64,000 bases of DNA, taken from Luteipulveratus halotolerans (GTDB lineage: Bacteria > Actinomycetota > Actinomycetes > Actinomycetales > Dermatophilaceae). Positions 53,344 to 61,817 of the stretch are shown in pieces. Position 1 is the stretch's first letter, and every line of letters starts with the position of its first letter. The notes under the pieces are model-generated. The model had not been told where the DNA came from and did not search any database. It saw nothing but the letters and a program-made list of their open reading frames with translations. The position numbers were made by a program, and so were the translations under genes. The stretch spans positions 3,596,001 through 3,660,000 of the forward strand of contig NZ_LAIR01000002.1 of NCBI RefSeq assembly GCF_001247745.1, given 5' to 3'.

Positions 53344-53931
53344 CTACGCCGCAGTCGACCCGAGGGCGCTGAGCACGGTGGCGACGACAGCGCGCTCGGC
53401 GTCGTCCGCGCTCAGCCGGCCTGCCGCGACCTCGGCGGCGGCTGCGTGCATCAGCGTCATGCCGACCGTGACCAGCCACGTCGTCGGCAGGTCGTCACGG
53501 ACCACGCCTGCGCTGCGCCCGCGGTCGAGCACCTCGGTGAGCCGGGCGAGGTGCCGCTCGTGGTGCTCGCGCACCTGCTCGCCGGACAGCTCGCGCTCGG
53601 CCGCCGCGAGCACTGCCTGGAACCGATGGACCACCTGCCAGCTCGCCCCGATCAGGCGGCGGAGCGCATCGAGCGGCTCGCCGTCGAGGTCGACGGTCGC
53701 GAGCGCCTCGTCGGCGTCGGCGAGGACCTGCGCGAACACGGCGCCGACCAGGTCGGCGCGCGACGGAAAGTGGCCGTAGACCGTGACCCGACCGACGCCG
53801 GCCTCTCGGGCGATCTCGGCCACGGACGCCTCGGCGTTGCGGGTCAGGCAGATCTCGGCGGCGCTCAGGATCGCAGCGATGCTGCGCTGCGCATCCGCCC
53901 GCGGCGCCCGCGTCTGCTGGGTGTCAGTCAT
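53344..53931 (-). CDS. TetR-family transcriptional regulator
   Basis: TetR regulator of 195 aa. Helix-turn-helix: SIAAILSAAEICLTRNAEAS, VAEIAREAGVGRVTVYGHFP. It is divergent from an MFS exporter; two matching dyads lie between them, so it is likely the local repressor of the pump. The ligand is probably a pump substrate. Confidence 0.9.
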   Translation of the reverse strand: MTDTQQTRAPRADAQRSIAAILSAAEICLTRNAEASVAEIAREAGVGRVTVYGHFPSRADLVGAVFAQVLADADEALATVDLDGEPLDALRRLIGASWQVVHRFQAVLAAAERELSGEQVREHHERHLARLTEVLDRGRSAGVVRDDLPTTWLVTVGMTLMHAAAAEVAAGRLSADDAERAVVATVLSALGSTAA

Positions 53932-53949
53932 CCGCGCCCCCCGATAACT

Positions 53950-54008
53950 CGAACAGTGATGTACGAGTTCGATGCTACCGTTCCCCTTAACCCGAACACC
54001 ACTGTACG
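53950..54008. promoter_or_regulatory. Two TetR operator copies
   Basis: CGAACA-N4-TGTACG occurs at 53950-53965 and again at 53993-54008, the same sequence with different N4. Each is a near-perfect dyad (one mismatched pair). Their centres are 43 bp apart, about four turns. One copy lies at the tetR side and the other just before the MFS gene. Confidence 0.65.
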
Positions 54009-54024
54009 AGCTAAGGGGCCAGCC

Positions 54025-55404
54025 GTGGACCACACCGCCACCGACGCACCACCGATCCGGCGAGTGCGACCGGCGTACGTCGTCGCCACTCTCGCCAACG
54101 CGCAGCTGATGCTCGTGCTCGACGTGACCGTCGTGAACGTCGCACTCCCGGACATCGGCAGCGAGCTCGGGCTCGACCGGTCAGCCGTCACCTGGGTGAT
54201 GACCCTCTACACGACGCTGTTCGGCGGGCTCGCCCTCGCCGGCGGCAAGGCAGCCGACCGGCTCGGCGCCCGCCGGGTGCTCGCCGCGGGTCTCGCTCTG
54301 TTCGTCGCCGCCTCGCTGCTGTGCGCCCTCGCCGCCGGCCCGGCCGTGCTGCTCACCGGCCGGGCGCTCCAGGGCGCAGCTGCTGCACTCGTCTCACCCG
54401 CAGCCCTCGCCGTGCTCCTCGGGTCGGTGCCCTCTGGTGCCCGCGGCCGGGCGCTCGCCGTGTGGGGCACGCTCAGCGCGGTCGGCACCGCGCTCGGCGT
54501 CTCGGCGGGCGGCATCGTCACCGCGGCCCTCGGCTGGGAGTGGATCTTCGCGATCAACGTGCCGATCGGCCTGGCCGTGCTCGCCCTGCTCCCCGTCCTC
54601 ACGCGCGCCGTGCCCGGCACGGCCGCCCGACCCGACCTGCCCGGCACGGCCCTGCTCACCCTCGGCACCGCCCTGCTGGTGCTGGGTGTGGTCCGGGCCG
54701 GCGACGACGGATGGACATCGGTCGGGGCGCTCGGCCCGGTCGTCGGCGGCATCGCGCTCTGGCTCGCGTACGCCGCGGTCGAGCGGGTCACGCCCGAACC
54801 CATGCTGCGCCTGTCGCTCCTGCGCGACCCGCCGGTCGCCGCGGGCGCTTTCCTGATGATCGTCGCGACAGGGCTGATGGTCGGCAACTTCTTCGTCGGC
54901 TCGTTCACCCTGCAGCGCGCGTACGGCGACGGGCCCCTGCGGGTCGGCCTGGAGTTCCTCGCGCCGGCCGTCGGCGTCGGGCTCGGCGCTCAGCTGGCGG
55001 GGCGGCTGCTCGACCGTGTCTCGCCACGGGTCGTCGCCGTACCTGGTCTGCTCCTGGCGGGCGCCGGCGAGGGGCTCGCCGCGGTCGTCGACGGGTCGCG
55101 CCTGGCCCTGGTGGTCGGTCTCGCCGTGGCCGCCGTCGGCATCGGCGCTGTGTTCGTGACGGCGTTCCGGTCGGCCCTGTCGTCAGCCGGGCCCACGGAC
55201 GGTGGGTTGCGCTCGGCCGTCGTGGGTACGGCGCACGAGCTCGGTGGTGCGTTCGGGGTCGCGGCGCTGTCGACGGTCGCGGCCGTCGCTCTGACCGCAG
55301 CACACCCGGTCGCCTCGGACTTCACACCGGCGTACGCGTGGGCGGCTCTCGCGGCACTCGCCTCGGCCGCGGTCGCCGCCGTGCTCGTACCGGCACGACG
55401 CTGA
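54025..55404 (+). CDS. DHA2-family MFS drug exporter
   Basis: EmrB/QacA-type exporter of 459 aa with about 14 helices: LANAQLMLVLDVTVVNVALP (acidic residue in helix 1), GGKAADRLGARRVLAAG (motif A), TGRALQGAAAALVSPAAL and ALGWEWIFAINVPIG (motif C region). GTG 54025, preceded by AAGGGG, is the start; upstream in-frame codons belong to the operator. Controlled by the divergent TetR gene. Confidence 0.9.
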   Translation: MDHTATDAPPIRRVRPAYVVATLANAQLMLVLDVTVVNVALPDIGSELGLDRSAVTWVMTLYTTLFGGLALAGGKAADRLGARRVLAAGLALFVAASLLCALAAGPAVLLTGRALQGAAAALVSPAALAVLLGSVPSGARGRALAVWGTLSAVGTALGVSAGGIVTAALGWEWIFAINVPIGLAVLALLPVLTRAVPGTAARPDLPGTALLTLGTALLVLGVVRAGDDGWTSVGALGPVVGGIALWLAYAAVERVTPEPMLRLSLLRDPPVAAGAFLMIVATGLMVGNFFVGSFTLQRAYGDGPLRVGLEFLAPAVGVGLGAQLAGRLLDRVSPRVVAVPGLLLAGAGEGLAAVVDGSRLALVVGLAVAAVGIGAVFVTAFRSALSSAGPTDGGLRSAVVGTAHELGGAFGVAALSTVAAVALTAAHPVASDFTPAYAWAALAALASAAVAAVLVPARR

Positions 55405-55548
55405 GCATGCGCTCACCTGCGAAAACGGTTGCCCTGCAACGGAGTTCGTGATCAGCATGTGATCGTCAGCGGTGCTCGGGGTTGGGTTGATCGGGCCGGT
55501 GCGCCCAGCGTCGCACCGCGCGGCGGGCACCACAACCGTGCGCAGCGG

Positions 55549-56010
55549 TCAGCGCAGAGGCAGGTCGACGCCGCGCTCGTCGTCGCCGCGCGGACCGAAG
55601 ATGCGGCGTTCGGACTCCTCGATCGCGACGTCGTTGATGCTGGCCTCGCGCCGGCTCATCAACCCGTTGTCGGCGAAGTCCCAGAGCTCGTTGCCGTACG
55701 AGCGCCACCACTGCCCCGACGCGTCGCGGCACTCGTACTGGAACCGGACCGCGATGCGGTGCTCGCCGTACGACCACAGGTTCTTGCGCAACGCGTAGTC
55801 GAGCTCGCGCTCCCACTTGGCCGTGAGGAAGTCGACGATCTGCTCGCGGCCCGTGACGAACTGGTCGCGGTTACGCCACACCGAGTCACGTGTGTACGCC
55901 AGCGACACCCGGCCGGGATCGCAGGTGTTCCAGGCGTCCTCGGCGGCCTGCACCTTCTGTGCAGCGGTCTCGGCGGTGAACGGCGGCAACGGCGGGCGGA
56001 ACTCGGTCAT
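55549..56010 (-). CDS. DUF1348 / NTF2-fold protein
   Basis: NTF2-like protein of 153 aa with the DUF1348 consensus: [62 protein letters not shown]. Function unknown, often annotated as a nuclear-transport-factor-2 family protein. It is divergent from the HutD-like gene. Confidence 0.88.
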   Translation of the reverse strand: MTEFRPPLPPFTAETAAQKVQAAEDAWNTCDPGRVSLAYTRDSVWRNRDQFVTGREQIVDFLTAKWERELDYALRKNLWSYGEHRIAVRFQYECRDASGQWWRSYGNELWDFADNGLMSRREASINDVAIEESERRIFGPRGDDERGVDLPLR

Positions 56011-56068
56011 CGCACTCCCTCTCGCGGGTTCGGTGGCGCCCACGCTACGGCGTGCCACGATCGTGGAC

Positions 56069-56611
56069 GTGACGACGGTGCTGCGGTACGACGAACTCCT
56101 GGCTGCTCCCTGGCGCAACGGCCTCGGCACGACCCGTGAGGTCGCGTCGTCACCCGGCGAGGGCGAGTTCCACTGGCGCGTCAGTATCGCCGAGATCGTT
56201 GCGGCTGCTGGGTTCTCGGCGTTCGAGGGCGTCGACCGGACGCTCACGATGATCGACGGCGACGAGCTGCGGCTGGACGTCGCCGGCGCCGAGCACCGGC
56301 TGCGCGTCGGGGACGCTGCGCGCTTCGACGGCGAGGCGGCGGTCGAGGGGACGCCGGTGGGCGGGCGCGTCCTCGCGCTCAACCTGATGAACCGCCGGGG
56401 GCGTACGACGGGCTCGGCGCAGGTCGTCCACCTCGCAGCCGGCGACACGCTCGACGCCGACCTCGTGTGCGCGCTCGGCCCCGTCGAGCTCGGCGACGGC
56501 GTGCGGCTCGCGGCGTTCGACTGCGCCCTGCTCGACGGCCCGGTCCGTGCCCGGTCGGGCGGCCAGGTCGTACGCATCGACATCGCAGCCGACTCGCAGG
56601 TCCGTTCATAA
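56069..56611 (+). CDS. HutD-family protein
   Basis: Cupin-like HutD/Ves protein of 180 aa: [50 protein letters not shown] and [14 protein letters not shown]. HutD proteins accompany histidine use or act as small-molecule-binding regulators. No hut genes are nearby. GTG 56069 gives the family N-terminus; GTG 56063 is two codons longer. Confidence 0.86.
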   Translation: MTTVLRYDELLAAPWRNGLGTTREVASSPGEGEFHWRVSIAEIVAAAGFSAFEGVDRTLTMIDGDELRLDVAGAEHRLRVGDAARFDGEAAVEGTPVGGRVLALNLMNRRGRTTGSAQVVHLAAGDTLDADLVCALGPVELGDGVRLAAFDCALLDGPVRARSGGQVVRIDIAADSQVRS

Positions 56612-56657
56612 ACTCAGGCCGGCTCCCGGCCGCGACCTGCCACGTCGAGGCTCGATG

Positions 56658-57029
56658 TCACAGGGTGCGGACGTCGTACGCGAGGCAGTGCTGGTCGACG
56701 GTCAGGAAGGGCACGTCCTCGCTGATCGCCTGAGCCACCAGCATCCGGTCGAACGGGTCGCGGTGCAGCAGCGGCAGCCGGTCGAGGGTGCGCGCGTGCC
56801 GGTGGTCGAACGCGAGGTGGTCCAAGCCGATGCTCTCCAGCCCGGCGGCGAAGTCGTCCGGGGCTCGGAGCTTGCCGACCGCGCGCTTGACGGCAACCTC
56901 TGCGAGCGTGATCGACGAGACGAGCTTGATGTTGTCCGGGTCGGCGATCGCTTCACGGAAGGCGACCGGCAGCTGGGGCGAGTCGATGCGCACCCACAGC
57001 AGGACGTGAGTGTCGAGCAGCAGCCTCAC
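56658..57029 (-). CDS. vapC: VapC-type PIN toxin (second system)
   Basis: PIN-domain toxin of 123 aa: MRLLLDTHVLLWVRIDSPQL (first Asp), then VSSITLAEVAVKRAVGKL and HRDPFDRMLVAQAISEDVPF with the DPFDR signature of the YacL/PIN-Sll0205 group, ending LTVDQHCLAYDV. The GTG start overlaps the antitoxin stop by four bases. A decayed copy of the same pair lies at 61546-61799. Confidence 0.9.
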   Translation of the reverse strand: MRLLLDTHVLLWVRIDSPQLPVAFREAIADPDNIKLVSSITLAEVAVKRAVGKLRAPDDFAAGLESIGLDHLAFDHRHARTLDRLPLLHRDPFDRMLVAQAISEDVPFLTVDQHCLAYDVRTL

Positions 57030-57259
57030 CGGCCGTACCAGTCGCGTTCGTCCTGCTCGTCCCACGTGTCGAAGTCGTCCGAGATCGTGACCGTCGCACC
57101 CAGGTCGCCGAACGTCACCGGCCTCGACACCGGGTCGATCGGCCCGAGCCGGGCGACCGGCTTGCCGTTGCGGGCGATGAGCACCGTCTCCCCGGCCTCG
57201 GCTGCGGCGACGAGCCTGCTGAACGACGCCTTGGCGTCAAAGATGTTCACGGTCCTCAC
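57026..57259 (-). CDS. Phd/YefM-type antitoxin
   Basis: Antitoxin of 77 aa: MRTVNIFDAKASFSRLVAAA, then GETVLIARNGKPVARLGPID (Phd/YefM DNA-binding part) and an acidic, Trp-containing C-terminus (DFDTWDEQDERDWYGR) for toxin binding. GTG 57259 gives the family start; GTG 57250 has a better ribosome site (AGGAG eight bases before). Overlaps the HTH gene upstream and vapC downstream. Confidence 0.88.
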   Translation of the reverse strand: MRTVNIFDAKASFSRLVAAAEAGETVLIARNGKPVARLGPIDPVSRPVTFGDLGATVTISDDFDTWDEQDERDWYGR

Positions 57260-57615
57260 TCCTGCACGGTACGCCGATCTGGCCAGACCTGGCCAGGAGC
57301 CGAAGGTGCGGCAGATTCGCCAGGTGGCGTGGCATCCGGACCGGGCGGGTGTGGCTCCCGAGGCTCAGGAGGTCGCCGGTAGGTCCAGGCCGGCACCTCC
57401 TTCTTGGTCATCTCCTCGGAGCGTCCTGCCTCGGCGCGCGCGACGAGCGAACGGCTGCACCCTCGGTGCTCTGCATGGGCCCGTTGACTCAGCCCGAGCT
57501 CACGCCGGTGGCCGCGGACCGCGAGAGCGATGTCGTCCGCGAGGCCCGCACGCGCGTACGCCGCATCGACGGCCTGGGAGAAGCCGCGCATCGTGCTCAG
57601 AGGGTTCTGCGTCAT
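57256..57615 (-). CDS. XRE-like helix-turn-helix protein, probably altered at the C-terminus
   Basis: Protein of 119 aa. Residues about 28-66 look like an XRE helix-turn-helix (ALAVRGHRRELGLSQRAHAE, GCSRSLVARAEAGR). From about 70 on the sequence is Pro-rich and low complexity (RRPPEPREPHPPGPDATPPG), unlike a normal C-terminal domain, so a frameshift or truncation is likely. It ends in a GTGA overlap with the antitoxin gene and could regulate the pair. Confidence 0.5.
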   Translation of the reverse strand: MTQNPLSTMRGFSQAVDAAYARAGLADDIALAVRGHRRELGLSQRAHAEHRGCSRSLVARAEAGRSEEMTKKEVPAWTYRRPPEPREPHPPGPDATPPGESAAPSAPGQVWPDRRTVQE

Positions 57616-57742
57616 GGATCAAGTCTCGAATGCCGTTGCAGCACAATCGATCTCGCGAAGTTCGCCTGTGGACGCGGGCTGTTTCCGGCCGGGGCTGTGG
57701 ACAACGCGGCGGCGGATCGCGAGCGATGGATGGGTGTTCGGG

Positions 57743-57810
57743 CAGTGTGCAGTGGTTCGTGTGGTGGGCCAGCTGCGTTCGTGGCTCACCACGCGAACCA
57801 GCGCACACTG
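57743..57810. repeat. Long hairpin, GTGTGCACTGGTTCG family, copy 4
   Basis: CAGTGTGCAGTGGTTCGTGT on the left and, on the right, TGGCTCACCACGCGAACCAG then CGCACACTG. Inner stem GTGGTGGGCCA/TGGCTCACCAC with wobble. Very close to the copy at 18325. It occupies most of the structured part of the 330-base gap 57616-57945, which holds no gene. Confidence 0.75.
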
Positions 57811-57945
57811 CCCGCCGAAGTGGTGTCCGACCCCCAGAGCCCGACGCCCGCCCTGACACCCATCCCAGCCACCACGCCCTCGCGCGCAGCGACGTCGCGC
57901 TGAGATGACCCGGCACGGACTCCGACGATGTGCGACGCTCGCACG

Positions 57946-58443
57946 ATGCCTCGTCCCATGCGCGTGTCCGACAGCATCGAGATCGCCGCCGAGCCGGCCG
58001 CGATCTACCGCGAGATCGCCGACCCCAGCAACATGCGTCGGTGGAGCCCGGAGAACCTCGGCACCCGCGACGACGCACGCGGCCCCCTGTCGGTCGGCGA
58101 CGAGTTCGTCGGACGCAACCGCCGCGGCCCGGCCCGGTGGTCGACCTCGTGCACGGTCACCGCCGCCGACCCGGGCGAGCGTTTCGCGTTCCGCGTCCAC
58201 AAGATCGGTGTCGTCCGCCCGCTGCTGAAGGCACCCATCGCGACCTGGGAGTACACCTTCGAAGAGGTCGGCCCCGGTCGGACGAAGGTCACCGAGACGT
58301 GGCAGGACGACCGCGCCTCGTGGCCCGACGCCCGCGCCGCCCGCTTCGACAAGGTGGTGACCGGCGGCCGACGGTTCCACGAGTTCCAGGCGGGCAACAT
58401 CCGTCGTACGCTCGCCCGCCTCAAGTCCGACCTCGAGAGCTGA
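57946..58443 (+). CDS. SRPBCC-family protein
   Basis: START-like ligand-binding protein, 165 aa: VSDSIEIAAEPAAIYREIAD, SNMRRWSPENLG, GDEFVGRNRRGPARWSTSCT, ATWEYTFEEVGPGRTKVTETW and a C-terminal helix. Typical polyketide-cyclase/dehydrase-type SRPBCC protein; ligand unknown. ATG 57946 is preferred; ATG 57928 and 57958 are possible. Confidence 0.85.
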   Translation: MPRPMRVSDSIEIAAEPAAIYREIADPSNMRRWSPENLGTRDDARGPLSVGDEFVGRNRRGPARWSTSCTVTAADPGERFAFRVHKIGVVRPLLKAPIATWEYTFEEVGPGRTKVTETWQDDRASWPDARAARFDKVVTGGRRFHEFQAGNIRRTLARLKSDLES

Positions 58444-58445
58444 CC

Positions 58446-58512
58446 ACAAGAACCTGGTTCTTGTACGCGGGGTGAGGCCCCGCGCGGGGTGCGGCCCCGC
58501 GCGGGGTGCGGC
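58446..58512. terminator. Compound hairpin between convergent genes
   Basis: ACAAGAACC-T-GGTTCTTGT (58446-58464), a perfect 9-bp palindrome, is followed by two tandem GCGGGG-N5-CCCCGC hairpins (58467-58483, 58484-58500) and part of a third. It sits between the convergent SRPBCC gene and the MFS remnant and probably ends transcription from both sides. Confidence 0.6.
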
Positions 58513-58518
58513 ACGCCC

Positions 58519-59450
58519 TCAGTGGGCCTCCTCGACGTCGTGCGAATCGGTGAGCGAGCGGGCTCCGAGCAGGCCGAGCGCGCCGACGACCCCGGCGAGG
58601 ACGGCGTACGTCACGCGCTCACCGTGGAAGAACGACGACACGAGGGCATCGCTCCACGCTCCGGCGGGGAGCGACGTGGTCACCAAGACGGCGATCAAGG
58701 TGCCGACGACGGCGGTGCCGACGCTCGTCCCGACCTCCTGGGCGGTGTCGTTGAGCGCGGCGCCCATCGAGGTGCGATTGGCGGGCATCGCGTCGACGAG
58801 TGCCACTGCGCAGATCGTCATGACCGTACGCAGACCGATCGTCATCAGGACCATCGAGACCGCGATCGCCAGGTAGCCGTGCGACACACCCCACGACATC
58901 CCGACCAGCGAGGCGGCGAGGCAGACCGCGCCGACGAGGCACGCGACGCGGTGGCCGAACTGCTTGCCCAGCCACTCCGACAGCGGCGTCGCCAGCAGCA
59001 TCGTGGCGATCATCGGCAGTTGGCGAGGCCGGCGCGGACGGGGCTCCAGCCGTAGGCGTACTGGAAGTGCAGGATCAGCCCGAACATCACCGCAGCCATC
59101 GCGATCGACGTCGCGACCTGCGCGATCAGGGCACCGCGCACGGTGCCGTTGCGCAGCATCGCGAGTCCGACCAGCAGCACCCGCCGTCGTCCGAACCGGT
59201 CGGCGACCGAGCCGGCGGTCAGCAGCAGCCCGCCGAACGTCAACGAGTACGCACCGGTCACCCACTGCAGCGACGTCGTACCGCTGCCGAGGTCGCGACC
59301 GATGGTGGGCAGGGCGATCGACAGCAGCGTGTTGTCGACCATCTCGACGAAGAACGCCAGGCACAGCGCGGCCAGTGGGATCCAGGCCGCGCGCAGCGAC
59401 CCGTAGGTTCGGGTGGGCGACGGTGTCGTCGCGGTGAGGGTGTCCGTCAT
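58519..59450 (-). pseudogene. Broken DHA2-type MFS transporter
   Basis: The start is intact (AAGGAGG before ATG 59450; LAALCLAFFVEMVDNTLLSI; motif A GSVADRFGRRRVLLVG). After helix 3 it jumps at LAMLRNGTVRGALIAQVATS to a segment equivalent to the second half, so roughly 150-200 residues are missing. Near 59018-59022 one base is lost: RAGLAN continues in another frame as LPMIATMLLATPLSEWLGKQ to the end at 58519. Deletion plus frameshift mark it as non-functional. Confidence 0.82.
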
Positions 59451-59582
59451 GGTTGCCTCCTTCGGGCAGACGGGGATGCATTGATCTGCGAAGGAAATTA
59501 GGGCGCACCACTTTCAGGTCGGTTTCACGGCACCTTCGCGACCGGCGTGCCCGTGAAACCCGCCGTCCGGGGCAGGTACTGA

Positions 59583-59878
59583 CTAGCGGTCGGCGTCGGC
59601 CGCGCCATCGGCGCTGGTCGGCGTACGACGGCCGGGATGGATCGCGATGAAGACACCCCACGGCCGGGCGTCCGGGTGACGCGGCCGCTGCCGGAACTCG
59701 TCGACCAGGTCGCCCATCCGGTCGCGGAACTCGTCGATCTCCTGCGGGCTCAGGCTCATCGTGATGCGGCTGAGCGTGCGCTGCTCGATCGGCGTCACGA
59801 ACTCGGCGACAAACGCCTCGATCAACGGGTTGGTGAGGTCCCCGGCGTTGACGTGCCATGTCTTGCTGGCCGAGCTGC
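59583..59878 (-). pseudogene. C-terminal remnant of a winged-helix/ArsR-type regulator
   Basis: The frame encodes ASKTWHVNAGDLTNPLIEAF, VAEFVTPIEQRTLSRITMSL, SPQEIDEFRDRMGDLVDEFR and ends near 59583. It resembles the C-terminal half of ArsR-like regulators that accompany MFS pumps. The DNA-binding half is missing: the sequence breaks off at 59878, exactly where the repeat at 59881 starts. It lies upstream of the broken MFS gene, probably its former regulator. Confidence 0.65.
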
Positions 59879-59880
59879 GT

Positions 59881-60033
59881 CGCGCTAGCGGAGGGCGTAT
59901 CGAGACCCGGTGCCACGCCGGGAGACTCCACCCCCGCGGCTACGGAGGTCTCGATACGGCTCGCCCGGGGGGGCTCGCCTACTCGACCAGCGGTTCGGCC
60001 GCCTACTCGACCAGCGGCCTACTCGACCAGCGG
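59881..60033. repeat. Mosaic inverted repeat with duplicated ends
   Basis: Left half GCGCTAGCGGAGGGCGTATC, centre with GGGAGACTCCACCCCCGCGG, right arm GGTCTCGATACGGCTCGCC and three CCTACTCGACCAGCGG ends. It abuts the truncated regulator. The 630 bases from 59879 to 60508 hold only this element, a hairpin and a second copy. Confidence 0.85.
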
Positions 60034-60066
60034 TTCGTGTCGCAGGTCGAGGAGGGGTGTGTGAAC

Positions 60067-60109
60067 AACGTCAACGTCGTTGACGGTCGAGCGCAACGGT
60101 GTTGACGTT
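60067..60109. repeat. Hairpin AACGTCAAC / GTTGACGTT
   Basis: AACGTCAAC (60067-60075) and GTTGACGTT (60101-60109), with inner GTTG/CAAC pairs, form a stem between two copies of the mosaic repeat. Outer GTG/CAC pairing extends it. No gene nearby reads through it. Confidence 0.6.
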
Positions 60110-60153
60110 CCTCACGAAGGGTGTGCCGCCTCGCCCTGCGGCACGCCGACACC

Positions 60154-60423
60154 GCCGGTCGAGTAGCCCTACCCGCTGGTCGAGTAGCCCGGAGCGCCAG
60201 CGGAGGGCGTATCGAGACCCGGCGCCACACGGGGAGACTCCACCCCCGCGGCGACGGAGGTCTCGATACGGCTCGCCCGGGGGGCTCGCCTACTCGACCA
60301 GCGGTTCGGGTCGCCTACTCGACCAGCGGTTCGGGTCGCCCACTCGACCAGCGGTTCGGGTCGCCTACTCGACCCGCGGTCCCCTACTCGGCCAGCGGCG
60401 TCGGGGCTCGCTTCGACCAGCGG
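60154..60423. repeat. Mosaic inverted repeat, largest expansion
   Basis: Two left arms, a centre (GGGGAGACTCCACCCCCGCG), one right arm, then four or more tandem 24-bp units of the type GGTTCGGGTCGCCTACTCGA followed by CCAGC. Unit sequences are nearly identical, implying recent amplification. It ends about 85 bases before the GH26 gene. Confidence 0.85.
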
Positions 60424-60508
60424 AGCGCGGCAGAGTCACGGTCAAGACTTCACCCGTAACGGCTCCCCACCATGGACACGCGAGGTGGTTGCGCCCGACT
60501 CTGAGTAC

Positions 60509-61543
60509 ATGAGCGGACGCCCTCGCCGTCGTACGGTCCTCACCGCCGGAATGGGCAGCGCCTTCGGTCTGCTCGCCACCCAGGGATCGGCCGCCGCGGA
60601 CCGTGGCGGCCACGGCCCGCACCGACCGCGCGTCGCGCCTGCCGAGCCCGTCGAGCCGGCGTTCACGCGGACGGTGACCTTCGGCGCGTACACCGACGGC
60701 ATGGACGCCTCACCCGCTCGGCTCGACGCCCTCGCGACCCGGCTGCACCAGCCGCTGGGGATCGCCTCGATCTACCGCGGGCAGGGCGACGTGTGGCCCG
60801 GGCCTCTCGAGAAGCAGCTCGCGGCCGGCCGCACGCTGCTCGTCGCGTGGTACCTCGACTGGCGCTCGTACGGGTACTGGGCCCGAGGCAAGGGCGACCG
60901 CTACCTGCGGTCGGTCGCGCGCGCGGTCCGCGCCTTCGGCAGCCCGGTCGCGCTCCGCCCCTGGGCCGAGATGAACGGGGACTGGCAGCCGTTCCAGCCC
61001 ACGAGCGCGCCCACCGACGGCTACCCCACCGGGTACGCCGCGTTCGTCGCCGCATGGCGTCACGTCGTCGGGGTCTTCCGCGCCGAGGGCGTCACCAACG
61101 TGCGCTGGGTGCTCAACCCGACGACCGACACGTACGCCGGGACGACGCCGGTCAAACGCATCTGGCCGGGGTCGGCGTACGTCGACGTGCTCGGCCTGGA
61201 CGGGTACAACTGGGGCACCGGCGGCATCTTCACCTGGCGCAGCTTCGCCGACATCTACAGCGCGCAGTACGCACGGCTCACGGCGCTCGCACCGGACAAG
61301 CCGCTGTGGATCTGCGAGATCGGTTGCGCCGACCCGGCGAGCACCTGCAACGCGGTCACCGCCCCCGCCGGTCAGTCGAAGGGGCGCTGGTGGACCGACA
61401 TGGCGGCCACCGTCGCGCAGCTGCCGGCGGTCGAGGCGGTCTCGCTGTTCGACATCTGCAAGGAGCGCGACTGGCGAGCCGCGTCGAGCGCAGACGCCCT
61501 GACGGGTTTGCAGAATGCCCTGGTCTCTCTGCGTGCCGCCTGA
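60509..61543 (+). CDS. Tat-exported GH26-type glycoside hydrolase (beta-mannanase-like)
   Basis: Secreted glycosidase of 344 aa. A twin-arginine signal (GRPRRRTVLTAGMGSAFGLL) is followed by a (beta/alpha)8 barrel. The GH26 acid/base is Glu154 in LRPWAEMNGDWQPF, and the nucleophile is Glu270 in LWICEIGCADPAST. WYLDWRSYGYWARGKGDRYL and WVLNPTTDTYAG are also family-like. It probably cleaves beta-1,4-mannan or a mixed glucan outside the cell. ATG 60509 was chosen because it puts the twin arginines near the N-terminus. Confidence 0.85.
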   Translation: MSGRPRRRTVLTAGMGSAFGLLATQGSAAADRGGHGPHRPRVAPAEPVEPAFTRTVTFGAYTDGMDASPARLDALATRLHQPLGIASIYRGQGDVWPGPLEKQLAAGRTLLVAWYLDWRSYGYWARGKGDRYLRSVARAVRAFGSPVALRPWAEMNGDWQPFQPTSAPTDGYPTGYAAFVAAWRHVVGVFRAEGVTNVRWVLNPTTDTYAGTTPVKRIWPGSAYVDVLGLDGYNWGTGGIFTWRSFADIYSAQYARLTALAPDKPLWICEIGCADPASTCNAVTAPAGQSKGRWWTDMAATVAQLPAVEAVSLFDICKERDWRAASSADALTGLQNALVSLRAA

Positions 61544-61545
61544 CC

Positions 61546-61698
61546 TCACGCAACGCTAGGCGTGCGCTCCGCGAGCGAGATCGCTGACACGAGCTTGATG
61601 TTGTCGGGCGCTGCGATCGCGTCTCGGAACTGACGCGGCAGGTGCGGTGAGTCGACACGCACCCACAGCAGCACGTGGGTGTCGAGAAGGAGCCTCAC
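61546..61698 (-). pseudogene. Truncated VapC copy
   Basis: The 50-residue frame MRLLLDTHVLLWVRVDSPHL, then FRDAIAAPDNIKLVSAISLAE closely matches the first 45 residues of the VapC at 56658-57029, then ends in unrelated residues (RTPSVA). The other two-thirds of the PIN domain, including the DPFDR motif, are missing. Its 5' overlap with the antitoxin remnant is preserved (GTGA). Confidence 0.85.
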
Positions 61699-61799
61699 GA
61701 CCCGAACCAGTCCCGCTCGTCCTGCTCGGTCCAGTCGTCGAAGTCGTCCGGGATCGTGACCTTGCCCGTGAGATCGCCGAACGTGACCGGCCGCACCCG
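61695..61799 (-). pseudogene. Truncated Phd/YefM antitoxin copy
   Basis: Encodes only the C-terminal toxin-binding part, RPVTFGDLTGKVTIPDDFDD, then WTEQDERDWFGS, nearly the same as the end of the antitoxin at 57026-57259. The DNA-binding half is gone; the break lies about 20 bases from the desaturase stop. The pair is a decayed paralogue of the intact system 4.5 kb away. Confidence 0.8.
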
Positions 61800-61817
61800 C
61801 GACCCGCCGGGCATGCC

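Noticed and set aside
60154..60423. Possible CRISPR array because of regularly spaced 24-bp units
   Set aside because: Units are adjacent with no unique spacers, and no cas genes are near; they are ends of the mosaic repeat.
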